Of a stretch of DNA of 64,000 nucleotides, positions 11,401-23,800 are shown one piece after another; position 1 is the first letter of the stretch, and each line of letters opens with the position of its first letter. The notes under the pieces were generated by a model. The model was not told where the DNA came from. It searched no databases and was given only the letters and a program-made list of their open reading frames with translations. Made by a program: the position numbers and the translations under genes. The stretch spans positions 186,001-250,000 of the forward strand of contig QPMI01000095.1 in assembly GCA_004431415.1 (NCBI GenBank), written 5' to 3'. This stretch comes from Cyanophora paradoxa. Taxonomy: Eukaryota; Glaucocystophyceae; Cyanophorales; Cyanophoraceae.

Positions 11401-11702
11401 AGCAGTTCCAGCGCTTTCTCGCCCATGTCCTCCTCCCCGCCCTCTCGGGCGCCGCCTCCGCCACGACCACCCTTGCTACCCTCTCTTCCGCTGCTTCCGC
11501 TTTTCTTACTCATCCTCTGCCCGGTGCTCTCTCTGGACCGTCTCCCGGGCCTCTTAGTGCACCTTTACAGCCACTGATCCCCACCTCAAAACTGCAAAAG
11601 ACGGAGCCCGACCCCACCCTTGCCTTTTTTGCTGCCTCCCCCGTCGCACCCCTCGCCCCTCCACTTTCGCCTAAAATGTCTGCAGACCTTTGTAGCCACT
11701 GA
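8425..11702 (+). CDS. Atypical E2F transcription factor with two DNA-binding domains
   Basis: Atypical E2Fs (animal E2F7/8, plant DEL) bind E2F sites without a DP partner and usually repress cell-cycle genes. ATG at 8425 opens [12 protein letters not shown]. Domain 1 starts [11 protein letters not shown] (about 8884). Introns 8919-8981 and 9050-9098 join it to [14 protein letters not shown] and [16 protein letters not shown], ending YAWLG near 9190. An acidic linker (about 9440-9480) leads to domain 2: [18 protein letters not shown] (about 9594), then after an intron [19 protein letters not shown] and PSFKWLG. No dimerisation coiled coil or pRB-binding motif follows, as expected. The C-terminal half is basic and acidic low complexity with a [12 protein letters not shown] stretch, then a helical region; stop TGA at 11702. 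R2, a classic E2F target, lies 4.5 kb away. Confidence 0.93.
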
Positions 11703-11917
11703 TGGTGCCTCGTATGCATGTGCATTTGAATTTTCAAATGATTTGCCCTGCAGCAAGCCCCCGATCTCGAGCTCTGCAGTAAAGAACCAAAGCGTTTGAG
11801 GAGGTCGTTAAGAATCTCAAGACATTCTAATTTCACTTCGGTTGCTTCGTCCTGCCGTGGCAGAGTTTAACGGCGAGCCAACGCACTCCTGGTCGTACAG
11901 TTGGGGAGCATGAAGTC

Positions 11918-12010
11918 GGGGAGGGGGAGGGGAGGGGGGGGGACGGAGGGGGCCCGGGGACGGAGGGGGCCCGGGGGGGAGGGGGGGGGGGGGGGGGGGA
12001 CGGGGGGGAC
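11918..12010 (+). repeat. G-rich tract, potential G-quadruplex
   Basis: Almost pure G with A and C interruptions, including two GACGGAGGGGGCCCGGG units and a run of about 21 G. It has many G3+ runs in tandem. It lies just after the 3' end of the E2F gene. Confidence 0.8.
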
Positions 12011-12469
12011 GGCCAGGCTGGCAAACGGCGAGGGCTGCACCCTAGACCTCCTTAGGCCTACGTGCACGTGTAGCCCAGACGTCGACAGGCGTAGAAGAAG
12101 AAGAAGAGTATGTATAAGACAGGCGTACTACGGTAGGTCACAGATCTAGACGCAGCTGCAGCTAGCTATAGCTATAGCTATATATAGCTATCCCTAGCTA
12201 GCTATCTATAGCTATCTGCAGCTAGCTATACTATGATATCCGCTAGCTTGCGCATGCGTGTCTACGCTTGCGGATTGAGCTGGCTGGCATGCTGCTAGGG
12301 ACCTAGGTGCGCATACTACCCAGAAAGTTAATTGCATAACTCGGTTGGGGAGTGTGTGTTGTGGCATGGCGGGGCGAGGGGGGGAGCGCGCTACGCGCCA
12401 GCTGGCATAATTAAAGAGGCCCTTACATAGAGCAGTTCGCAAGTGGTGGCGTCTAGCGCCGTTACCATC

Positions 12470-12540
12470 GATTTTCGACCACTGCGGGCGCGGGATTTTC
12501 GACCACTGCGGGCGGGGACCATCGATTTTCGACCACTGCG
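12470..12540 (+). repeat. Three spaced copies of a 17-mer
   Basis: GATTTTCGACCACTGCG occurs exactly at 12470-12486, 12494-12510 and 12524-12540, i.e. every 24 and 30 bp. The flanks (CCATCG, GGGCG) are also partly shared. The spacing suggests repeated protein-binding sites or a decayed minisatellite. Confidence 0.85.
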
Positions 12541-12862
12541 GCCACGGACCTATAACAGTAGCTGTACATATATATGCATGTGCCGCGATGTGCGGCGTGT
12601 AGTCGCCGTGTACTGCGGCGGCGAGCGGGGCCAGATGGAGGCGCCAGATATAGCGGCGGCGCCTGGGGAGTGCGACGCGCTCGAGCGTTTCGCACACCGG
12701 GCGATGTGTGGCTGGAGCTGGTTTAAAACCGATGTGTGGCTGGACCGGGCATGCATGCATCAGGTTTAAACCTCCCGATCCCGTTTAGAGGTTTAAACCC
12801 CAGTCGAAGAGAGAATTTAAAGGTCCATGGCATCAGCTTCAGCATCATACTTGAGTCATGCA

Positions 12863-12908
12863 TGAGCCTGCATGAGCTTGAGTCCATGAGCCTGCATGAG
12901 CTTGAGTC
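12863..12908 (+). repeat. Tandem 22-mer with TGAGTCA-like words
   Basis: TGAGCCTGCATGAGCTTGAGTC is present twice (12863-12884 and 12887-12908). Related CATGATCATGAG and TGACTCAGTGAGTCA words follow, giving an AP-1-like palindrome cluster to about 12940. Similar words occur at 48140-48170. Confidence 0.7.
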
Positions 12909-13337
12909 ATGATCATGAGCTGACTCAGTGAGTCACGACCGTTAGGCTAGGCTAGAGCTTGTGCAATATTGATGTGCAATCTCTGCGTTCCGAAGTTCCA
13001 CTGGGCCTGTGTCGTGAATCATTGAATTAGATTACCGCTTTCAAAAAACTTGAAAACAACGTGCAAGCCCTATGCCGCCGCCGCCCGGCCTGGCCATGGA
13101 TCCGGACCTACCGTAGAACATGAAAATACGTATACTGGCCAGAAATTCGTGGATCATAAACTTGCAATTGAAAACTTAGCCCTTCCTAAGTAACTAATTA
13201 AAATATATAAGTTAGGCAAAATACTGAAGCCCGAAATAAGTGGACCAAAACCGTTTCAGGCTTGTATATATATATGGGGCGCTGCAGCTGCGGCAGTACT
13301 TCTGGGGGTGCGATATCGATATCATAGTATAGCAGAT

Positions 13338-13475
13338 GCATTTCAGATATACACACGCGCTATCGATATCTGGATCCGGACTAGCCCTGTAGCTGTTCGG
13401 ACTAGCAGTATACGCTGAGCAATCATACGGGCTCTCTCTGATAGGCAACTCGACGTCGCCGTCGACGTCGAGATC
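13338..13475 (+). repeat. Dispersed repeat A, copy 2
   Basis: Same sequence as the copy at 14763, with a short extra stretch (CGATATCTGGATC) near 13364. It ends at AACTCGACGTCG plus a few bases and is followed at once by the gene-fragment copy at 13478. Confidence 0.88.
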
Positions 13476-13477
13476 AG

Positions 13478-13659
13478 GCATCCCAACGTTAACGTTAACA
13501 GCCGCCCCAGCAACACACACTACAGCCACCCCAGCAAGGCGCTTCAAAAGGTCTGCAGCTCTCCGAAGAAGATGAGACACTAGAGAGAGAGAGAGATCTA
13601 TATCGAGCAAGTAAAAGACACTCCCGCTAGCAGACAGCACGGGGTACCAGCATCAACAG
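13478..13659 (+). pseudogene. Decayed partial copy of the 13905 gene's last exon
   Basis: This stretch repeats 14555-14690: catcccaac...ccgccccagcaac, the CACCCCAGCAAGGCGCTTC block and GGTCTGCAGCTCTC are shared. It carries an AACGTTAACGTTA insertion, a GAGAGAGAGAGA expansion with about 45 foreign bases, and an early TAG in GACACTAGAG. Only the 3' exon is copied, with no start and no intron. It sits next to repeat A copy 2, as the parent exon is flanked by copies 3 and 4, so the repeat probably took part in the duplication. Confidence 0.8.
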
Positions 13660-13661
13660 GT

Positions 13662-13735
13662 GGGGTATAGAGCCGAGGCCGCCGCCCCCTCCTGCAGCTG
13701 AGGTTCAATTGCACGAGCTGTGCAGCTGCTGCGGT
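13662..13735 (+). repeat. Promoter-proximal repeat D, copy 1
   Basis: Runs GGGGTATAG-GCCGAG, a GCCGCCCCC block, CTGAGGTTCAATTGCAC, then AGCTGTGCAGCTGCTGCGGT, ending 170 bp before the 13905 ATG. The same series lies at 20692-20762, 113 bp before the BBS9 ATG. It may be a shared promoter element or a mobile repeat. Confidence 0.7.
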
Positions 13736-13904
13736 TCGTGTACGCGTAACGCCAGCAGGCAGCTGAGCCGCAGCCCGCGCGCGACGTCGACTGGACTCCG
13801 GTCGCTGAGCGTCTAGGCAATAGTAGCATACAACGCTTAGCTAAAGCCCGCAATCTGTCTCTAAGTGCACAACGTTCAGCTACAGCCGCTCAGCGCTGCC
13901 TCGC

Positions 13905-14739
13905 ATGGGCAGCAAGGTGGCCAAAGGGAAGAAGAACGTGGGAGCTGCTGGAGGCCCTTCTGATGGGAGCGCGCGGCCTGCGGAAGTTGCAGACGGAGCG
14001 CCACCCACTGCACCACGCAGAGCGAGCGTTGATAGCGATGATGATCTACGGGAGCACATAAAAAACAGCACATCAAAACCAGAGCCGGCAGCGGCAGGCG
14101 GCAGCGGTCTGAGCCAGCATGACATCACACCAGTCCGCGAGCAGCGGAAGCTAAATGGCATGGCGCCGTTGTCCTACGCACCGCCTCCAGACGTCGACGT
14201 CGCGCCGGACACCGTCCGGCATCTCGCAGGGGTGCGGCTCTGCGAGGCCTTGACCGCGTGCCATCTAAAATTCAACTCAGAAGGAAGAGGTTGATGAGCT
14301 GGATTTCCTTCTTGATGAATTGCGGGTAAGAGCACGGGACTTCTTAAGTTGACACTGCATTTCAGATATACACACGCGCTATCTGGACTAGCCCTGTAGC
14401 TGTTCGAACTAGCAGTATACGCTGAGATCATACAAACTGTTGACACTGCTGACTTGACGCACTTTTCAGATTGTTGACGAACCTACGAGCAAATCTCGTG
14501 TCGTCCAGCCACGTGCACGACCCCTACCACAGCATTTGCATAGAAAGTACCAGCCATCCCAACAGCCGCCCCAGCAACACACACTACAGCCACCCCAGCA
14601 AGGCGCTTCAAAAGGTCTGCAGCTCTCAGAAGACGATGAGACACTGCTGGCAGACATTGAACAGCACGGGATACCACCATCAACAATCGGGGGCGGAAAG
14701 CAGGACAGAAATGACGATCTCGACCTAGAGGAGTGGTGA
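13905..14739 (+). CDS. Small Gln-rich acidic protein, possible N-myristoylation
   Basis: Unrecognised. ATG at 13905 gives MGSKVAKGKKN; Gly2 and Ser3 with following lysines fit an N-myristoylation site. The first exon is basic, then Ser/Ala/Asp-rich (SVDSDDDLREHIKN, SQHDITPVREQ, MAPLSYAPPPDVDV). After an acceptor near 14280 comes KEEVDELDFLLDELR, followed by a 144-nt intron (14326-14469, gtaag...ttttcag) that holds a repeat A copy. The last exon has IVDEPTSKSR, a Gln/Pro-rich stretch and LSEDDETLLADIEQHG, ending DLDLEEW with TGA at 14737-14739. The first intron donor is not settled. A partial copy of the last exon lies upstream. Confidence 0.68.
14357..14433 (+). repeat. Dispersed repeat A, copy 3, inside an intron
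   Basis: A 5' part of the repeat lies wholly within intron 14326-14469. Short direct repeats of GTTGACACTG-like sequence flank it (about 14349 and 14438), which could be a target-site duplication. Confidence 0.85.
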
Positions 14740-14762
14740 CAGCGGGGGGCGGTGACGCTCTG

Positions 14763-14947
14763 GCATTTCAGATATACACACACGCTATCTGGACTAGCCC
14801 TGTAGCTGTTCGGACTAGCAGTATACGCTGAGCAATCATACGGGCTCTCTCTGATAGGCAACTCGACGTCGCCGTCGAGATCGAAGTCGAAACCGAGGGG
14901 TCGAAATCGAAATCTAAGCCTTCTGTTGCTCTACCGGACTAGGCGTG
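14763..14947 (+). repeat. Dispersed repeat A, copy 4
   Basis: Full-length copy 23 bp after the stop of the 13905 gene. It matches copy 1 from GCATTTCA through CTACCGGACTAGGCGTG. As in copy 1, ATCCAAATC-rich sequence follows (from about 15150). Confidence 0.9.
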
Positions 14948-15149
14948 CGGGCCTTGCCCGAGGGCTCGAGCTCGCCCGTTCGCCGCCACTGAGGGCCGCT
15001 AAGGGAGAGGAATACAGCCTCCCCCACTCCCACGAGGGGCGCAGAAGGTGGAGCCGCATCGCACTGCGTCAGAAAGGGGCGGCGCTGGAACTGTGGCCGT
15101 CATGATCACGATCCGTGAGGGTCGCTGAACTGCGCGCGGTCGCCGGGTC

Positions 15150-15400
15150 AGATCGAAATCAAAACTCCCGAAACCCAAATCGAAGTCTCAGTCTCAGAGT
15201 CTCATCCAAAGGCTCCAAATCAAACTCGCAATCAAAGGCTCATGATCAGATCCCGGAGTCCAAATCAAAAAACCCCCACCGCCCCGCCCCAGCTCTCAGA
15301 GTCTGCCAGCCTCAGATACAAATCAACTTGGCAAATCCAAATCAAAGTCGCGATCAACTTGGCAGACTTTGAAATCCAAATCAAAGCTTAAGTCGCGATA
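15150..15400 (+). repeat. ATCCAAATC-rich degenerate short repeat, second tract
   Basis: Words such as ATCAAAACTC, CCCAAATCGAAG, TCCAAATCAAA and CAACTTGGCA recur. CATGATCAGATCC is shared with the tract at 1836-1945. No gene is visible between 14740 and 15767. Confidence 0.7.
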
Positions 15401-15656
15401 CTATGATATTGATCAACTTGGCAAATCCTTATCGGCTCTCCCACGCTGTACTGCGGCAGGAATCTAGTTGGAGTACTTTTAGGCAAGTTGCACTGGAATT
15501 TGTCCCCACACTAGCGTACCGCTGTGACTTGTTTCAGAAGAAGAAGAAGAGAATGTATAAGACACCTCCATGCCGGCGCCAGCGGCAGGGTGAGTTCCTC
15601 CAGCTAGCTAGCTCTAGTGTCCGCGGGGAGGAGCATTACTCTCCTTAGGGGGCCAT

Positions 15657-15767
15657 GCAGGGCCCGGCTCGCCAGTTCGCTGGTGGGCTGGGCCCGCGGC
15701 CGCGGCGGCCGCAGTGTACATCCCACACTTGTAGCCCGGACTTGCGGTTTGAATTCGTGTCCAAATC
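15657..15767 (-). promoter_or_regulatory. Conserved 3' element downstream of the S6K-like gene
   Basis: Second copy of the element at 2096-2189: GCAGGGCCC (15657), a CCAG-TTCG-CTGG hairpin (15672-15683), GTGTACATCCCACACTTGT (15714-15732) and GTGTCCAAATC (15757-15767). It starts immediately after the S6K stop. The hairpin differs in stem and loop sequence between the copies but is kept as a structure. Confidence 0.6.
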
Positions 15768-17968
<2,201 letters not shown>

Positions 17969-18423
17969 AGAGGCGCAGGCAGGCAGTAGTAGCAGGCTCA
18001 CAGATCAGAGTTCTACTGCTAGACTAGCGACTGCGGATAGTCGCCAAACCGCTCTTTTCGGCCAGTCGCGCGCCAAGCGCTTTGCTCTGCAGCTTAGGCG
18101 CGGCGTGCCCTCTTTCGTAACCGCGGGCAATTGCGTACCCAACCGGATTCACGGTTATTGCGTACCCGGTTTTCGAGTGCCTACGCCCCTGCGCGTGCGG
18201 CCCTGCGCATGCATGCGCTGGCCTGCGCGGCGTTAACGTTGCGCAAGTTCGAATTCGTTTATACTTGAACGGTATCTGATGGGAGCTTTGCAATTGTGTG
18301 ATCATGAGGGCTTTCCGAAGTTCGAATTCTGATATCGATGGGAGCGCGGCTGCGGGCGGGCGCGGCAGGTATACGTATATATATCGTACCCGGGCCCTCC
18401 CCCCGTCCCAGTTATTGATCAAC

Positions 18424-18456
<33 letters not shown>

Positions 18457-18547
18457 TCCCTTACAAATCCGCGGGGCCAAATAAGAAGATGCGAAGAAGC
18501 GATAATTATTTGGATTCAGATTCACTACTGCTAGTTCTTGTTTCGTG
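17969..18547. other. Intergenic, promoter side of S6K, with poly-C
   Basis: About 580 bases, no gene supported. Contains TGCGCATGCATGCGC (about 18202), close to the animal NRF1 palindrome, two AAGTTCGAATTC words (18244, 18320; also at 47905), and a 29-base C run at 18425-18453. Confidence 0.6.
18425..18453 (+). repeat. Poly-C homopolymer (29 bases)
   Basis: Uninterrupted C run followed by TCCTCCC. The window has at least five more G/C runs of 20 or more bases (11980s, 31236, 43101, 55446, 57114). Confidence 0.95.
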
Positions 18548-20540
18548 CTAGGTGAGGACCCACAAGCTGGGGCGCAAACGCTTCCAGCTCCACGAGATTC
18601 CTTCCTGTCGGATCCAGAAAGGGGAATTTGGTTCCTCAGACCCATGTCGAACACGCTTTCCAGGAGCAGGGCTGGCGACGGCCTTCAAGCAGGTGGAATA
18701 TGCCCGTCGCCCAACGAGATCTGATGAGGCAGCGCGGCGCGTCTCCAAGACCTCACGCAGCCGTGGGGACTTCGCTGCCCATCGCCAGCCCGATAGAGCG
18801 GCGAATTGCGCATAAGCGAAGGATGGCAGGAAGCCCCAGCTCTGCGCGTTTAAGATGTCCTGTGTCCTGTGAACTGTAAGGGGCGCTTCATTCGCTACTT
18901 GCTCTGTGGCGGGACGCACCAGGACGCGAGCGCGGCCTCGTGCGGGAGGAGGTCGGGACCAGCAAGTCGGGGCATGCGGTGGGCTGAATGCATAAACGAC
19001 TAAAAAAAAATAAACGACTGCGAAGCACACCAGAGCAAGGGCCAGAAGGCGCACCTTGAGGAGGCCAAAATTATGCGGAAAATCGTCCAAGAGGGAAGCC
19101 GTTGGTCGGTGCTTTGCCAATTCGACGTCATCGCTCAGGGGCGTCGTGACAGGACCCCCAGGGCCCAGTAGCCGCGAGTTTGACCGATGCTGCACGACTG
19201 CGCTTGATGGGATAGCTGTTTTCGTCCTCGCTAAAGCCGATGCCGGAGCTGGCGCTGGGGGTAGCGCTTGAGGCTTAGTCGCCATCAGCATCGGGGGTGG
19301 ACAACCCACGCGGCGTGTGGAACGAGCACGCTGGGTGGGGGCCTGAATCTGGCGGAGGGGGCGAGAAGAGGGGCTGGACGGGGGAGAAGGGGCCTGGGGC
19401 CGCCAGTCAGGCCCATGCAGGAACTTGAGGAGCTCCGTTTGCAATGTCTCGTCGCCTTCGTCGTGGTACTTCTTGAAAGCCGTCAGAAGCGGCTCAGAGT
19501 AGTCGATCGCTGAAAAAATCGCCAGCATCCTCGTCAGTTACCAGCGTCACCAATCGAGCGGGGCGGAAAGACGAGCACCAGCATCATAGAGACCGCCAGC
19601 ATCATCGTCAGTCAGCCGCAGGGGGCCGCTGGCGCGCCATTTCTCGATGTACGCCATCACCTCCCGCAGCAGCGTTGGTGCCGTCGTCGGCCTTGCCCTT
19701 ACCAAGCTCTCCCTGCGGGCACGCTCGCCGGCGCACGTCTCCGCGCGCCCGAACAGAGGCGTGCGCACGAGAAAGTCGGCACGGCGTTCTCCTTGTCTTC
19801 CTCGGCATAGGTATCCCGACGGGAAAGAAGGAGAAGCGCGGCCGCCATCTCGTGGGCATTCGGGGAGGGGTGAGCTAGGGACGCCGGGTGCGTTCTCATG
19901 TCCGCCGATTGAACTGCCGAGCTGTTGTGCTGCCGCAAAGGGGTGCTGGGGGATTTGGCAGCGGGAGAGAGGAGCGCTTTCGCGATTGGCGCCTTGACGG
20001 CGGGCGAGGTAGGGCATCCAGATGAGGGTGATGCGGGGGCAGTCATGGAGCTGGCCTCGCTCAGCTTGAGCAAGGAGCGGGCAGGGGTGGGGATTTCTGA
20101 AGCAGAATGCTTCCGAGGCAGCGTGGGGGAGGGGTCTAGGTAAGCGGGTCGCGGCTGCACACGTCCTCCGCGAACGAGAACAGACGTCTGAGCACGCCTC
20201 CGCTGCGCTGGCGACATGCACGAGCGGTGCGGGGCGTCGGGGGTTCCGAGCGGCGCCGGCGGGCTTTCCGGGGATGCGGAAGTCATGGGCGAGGTCATGG
20301 GCGACACCGGTTGCGCCCGATGCGCCCGATGCGCGCGTGCAACTGCATCGGAATCCACCCCCCCGACGTGTTCCGGCGAAGTCGCGTGAAAGTCGGCCTC
20401 GAAGCTCCTTTAGCCGGCATGGAGCGCCGTTCGTAAATCAGCGGAATCACCGTACAACATGCACACGCGACAAAGAACGCGCACCCTACCGCGAGCGGAG
20501 AGCTGGAATTCAAATTGCTCAGCTCCCTAACGCTGCTCAT
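18548..20540 (-). CDS. Ser/Pro-rich membrane-anchored protein, unknown
   Basis: Not recognised. A likely first exon at 20540 (MSSVRELSNLNSSSPLA) is joined by a GT-AG intron to a Ser/Pro-rich region with many SP and TP sites (SPMTSPMTSASPESPP, LSPAAKSPSTPLR). These are possible proline-directed kinase targets. Next come NAHEMAAALLLLSRRD and EEDKENAVP, then VRTPLFGRAETCAG and REVMAYIEKWRASGPL. An intron ending ttttttcag joins AIDYSEPLLTAFKKYHDEGD and LQTELLKFLHGPDW. A hydrophobic segment LLALALVCFAVVYFFLVVYAF follows (about 19030). The open frame continues to a stop at 18548, but how much after the membrane segment is coding is unclear. The start is tentative: no in-frame ATG precedes the Ser/Pro exon without that first intron. 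Confidence 0.55.
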
Positions 20541-20874
20541 GCTCAGCTCCCTAACGCTGCCGGCTCGTTATGCTCACTGGATTCCGAGATTGCCGCCCCT
20601 CCTGGCTGAGGTTGGAGGCTCGCCCCGCTGGCTCCGCCGCGGCGTCGCGCCAGCCCGCCGCCTTTACAGGGGTATAGCGTATAGGGTGAAAGGGGTATAG
20701 TGCCGAGATTGCCGCCCCCCCTGGCTGAGGTTCAATTGCACAAGCTGTGCAGCTGCTGCGGTCGAGCCGCAGCGCTCCAGCTCGAGCGCCGCAGCCAGGG
20801 GCAGCTGCGAAGCTTGCCAGGGGCAGCTGCGAAGCTTGCCAGGAGTCCTCCGCATCTAAAGCGCGCTTCCGACC
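20541..20874. promoter_or_regulatory. Divergent promoter region, 20540 gene / BBS9
   Basis: Holds repeat D copy 2 (20692-20762). A partial local duplicate (CCGAGATTGCCGCCCC...GGCTGAGGTT) sits at 20585-20615 and 20704-20731. CAGCTGCGAAGCTTGCCAGG is tandemly doubled at about 20802-20842. No TATA box seen. Confidence 0.55.
20692..20762 (+). repeat. Promoter-proximal repeat D, copy 2
   Basis: Matches 13662-13735 block by block, including the near-exact CTGAGGTTCAATTGCAC-AGCTGTGCAGCTGCTGCGGT core. It lies 113 bp before the BBS9 start codon. Confidence 0.75.
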
Positions 20875-23800
20875 ATGAGCCTGTTCAAAGCGCGAGACTG
20901 GTGGAGCTGGCGTGTGGAGGGTGGTTCGGAAGAGTTCGACCGCGGGAACATGGTCGTGGACAACGTCGACAACGACCCCAGTGGCTCGCGTAAGTAGGCT
21001 TGCGTTCACTAGCTATTTGCGCTGATCCGGGGCGTGGCGCAGTGAAGATTGTCATTGGCAGCTTCCAGGGCGTGCTCCGGATTTTCAGCCCGCGGCAACG
21101 AGACTACCGCGTCGAGGATCTGATTCTCGAGCAAGAGCTCGATGCGCCCGTCTTGCAGCTTGCAACAGGCCGCTTTGTGCCGTGCGCGAGCTCCTGCCGA
21201 CTTAGCTAGTGGCGCCGGATGCGGCCTAACGTCCGTGTATTCGCAGGAACCTCAATCAGGTCGCTCTTGCAGTTCTGCATCCCCGTAAGCTGGCGGTCTA
21301 CACAGTCCAGGCCGCGGGGGGCTCCGCAGGGCAGGCTGGTTACTACACGCTAAATAAGAACTATGAGCACAGCTTGGACCGCACGGCGTATAACATGTGT
21401 CATGGACCCTTCGGCGGCGTTTACGGTGCATGCTGCTCGGGCTGCAGCTGCGATCCCCTTCCCGCCGACAGCAGCTTTTGAGAGGTGTTCTGCCGCAGAC
21501 AAGGATTACCTTTGCGTGCAGTCAATGGACGGATGCCTGTACTTCTTCGAGCAGGACACGTTCGCCTTCAGCCGCTTCCTGTCGAACTTCCTGGTCCCCG
21601 GCCCCCTGTGCTACAGCGCCCGCCTCGACTCCTTCATCACCTTCAACTCTGTTATGGACATTGAGGCCTACAAGTCCGCGAACCTCCCGCTCCCTTTCCC
21701 TCGCTCGGGATCTGAGCGCCGCGCAGGTACGGTAGTTTGGCCGCATCCACCGCCGAGCGTAAAGCCGAGGGGGGCGACGCCGGCGGGGGAAAGCGCGTGC
21801 AAGTCGACTGGAGCGTCAATATCGGCGAACAGGTCCTCGACATTCAGATTGGGCGGTTCACGAGGTGCTGGCTCGCACTTCCCACCGCCGGACACATGCC
21901 CCGCCGACCACCCGCAGGTCGCAGCCCGCAAACCAGAATGACATTGTTGTCCTTAGTGCGCTCTTCCCTTGAATAGCTTCCGTTTCGTGTCTTGTTCCTT
22001 CCTTCAATTCCTTTTCCGAGAACCAGCCTGCGCTGCGAGCACGGAGACGCTGGTCTGACCTGTTTTTTTGCAGCGGAGCGGGGTCTCTACTGCGTGCGAG
22101 AACAGGGCCAGATTCGCTTCCAGAAGCGCTTAGACTACTTTCCATCCGCCATCGCGCTGTACCCCTGCGGCGACGACCGTGAGCTCGCCCCCCGCAATTC
22201 CAATTCCAGAACGGCGGGGCGAGCGGGGCGCAGCGTCACAGCACAGCGCGGTGGTGGCGAACCACAACTCGATGCTCATGTTCTACAAGGAGGCGCAGCT
22301 CATCTGGTCCGCCGGCTGCCAATCCGTCCCCGTCGCCCTCGCCGTCGCCACCTTCGGGTGCGTGTCCCACCTGCCGCCAGGAGCCGCCGCTGATTTGCGG
22401 CAGGGGCCTCTCGGGGCTCGTGGTTTCGCTGGACGACGCGGGGCAGCTTGCGGTGGCGTACCTGGGGACGGACCCGCCGACGACCGTCGTGGGGGCCTTC
22501 GAGAGCAACAAGGAGCTCAACTACGAGGAGATGGACGACGAGCACCGCCGCCTCCTGGCCATCATCCGCGAGGCCACCTCCGGCGCGCCCGCCCCGACCC
22601 CGCCCCACCCCCGCCCGGGGCCCCTGACGTCGCCCCCAGAGAATCGGACGGAGCCGAGCGAGCGGATCGTGATCAAGGCGCAGGTCCCGCCGCGCCTCGA
22701 CCCCTCATCGGGCCTCCCCGCGGGCGAGGACGGCGACGATGAGGGCTGGCAGCACGGCGCCGGCTGGCGGGGGCGGGGCGTCACCGTCCGCCTTTTCCTC
22801 TCCTACACGGGCCCCGAGCGCATCGAGGACGTGACACTAACGGTAGCCCCAGCCCCGCCCCTCACCGTCTCGCACGACATCCTCCACATCCCCGCCGTCG
22901 GTGCCGGTCCCACCCCCCGCCGCCCCGCGCCCCTGCCCACCGCCCCGCAGCCGGCGCCCGCGGCACGCCAGCTACCGTCACCCTCCTCTTCCGCTGTCGC
23001 CCCGACGCCCTTCCCACATCCCTCACCGCCGAGGCCCGCCTGCAGCGACCACCGCGCCTGCCGCCGCGCCGACGCCTCCGCAGGTCGCGGCAGCGTACCG
23101 GAGCCCCCAGGGGGAGCCCCGCGTGTCGCGTGCCACCATCGCCCTCCCCCTCGCCCTCGCCGTCGCCCCCGTCGCTCCCCTCAAGAACGCCACCTTCAAG
23201 GTCCGCGTCTGCCGCCCGCCCCGCCGGGCCCCGCCAACGCGCCGCAGATCACGATCGAGACGAACCGACCGCCGCCGCCGCTTGCGGCCCTCTTCGGGGA
23301 CCTCGTGCAGGGGACGCCCTTCGGGGACGCCAAGGCGGCGGCGGCCGGCGGCGTGCTGACCCTGCAGTTCTTCGCGGGGCCCGACGTCACGATCCTCGTC
23401 TCGAAGAACGCGGGGCGGTACCGCATCCAGAGTGGGGCCTTCGAGGCCCTCCAGCTCGCCGCCGAGCAGCTCTGCGCCCGCCTCGAGGCGCATTTCGGGC
23501 GCCACGTCGCTGCCGGCGAGGAGCCGCTCCAGATCAGCTTCCAGGAGGCGCTCCCCCTCCACGACTACTTCGCCGTCATCGACGAGGCGCGCCGCCCCCG
23601 CGCCGCCCCCGTGCCGTCCCGGTCACCCTCAACCCCGCCCAGCACTTCCGGTGCCGGGAGCGCTGCCGCGAGGCGGACAAGGTCCTGGCGGAGCGCTCGC
23701 AGCAGTTCCGCGCCGTGCAGAAGCGCCTTCTTGTGCGCTTCAAGGACCGTAACCCGGCGCCCCTCTCCCATCTAGACACCCTCCTCGTGAGCCCCGCGCT

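Larger units (their letters stand above)
11703..13904. other. Intergenic repeat-rich region
   Basis: About 2.2 kb without a functional gene. It contains a G-tract block (11918-12010), AGCTATAGCTA repeats (12155-12235), three GATTTTCGACCACTGCG copies (12470-12540), a tandem TGAGCCTGCATGAGCTTGAGTC pair (12863-12908), repeat A copy 2, a decayed gene fragment, and a promoter-proximal repeat (13662-13735). AGAAGAAGAAGAG plus TATGTATAAGACA at about 12093 recurs near 15538. Confidence 0.75.

Noticed and set aside
22420-23775. Continuous 451-codon frame within BBS9 taken as a single exon
   Set aside because: Parts of it (22900-23230) are low-complexity Pro/Arg sequence that does not match BBS9, and other frames do; introns interrupt it.
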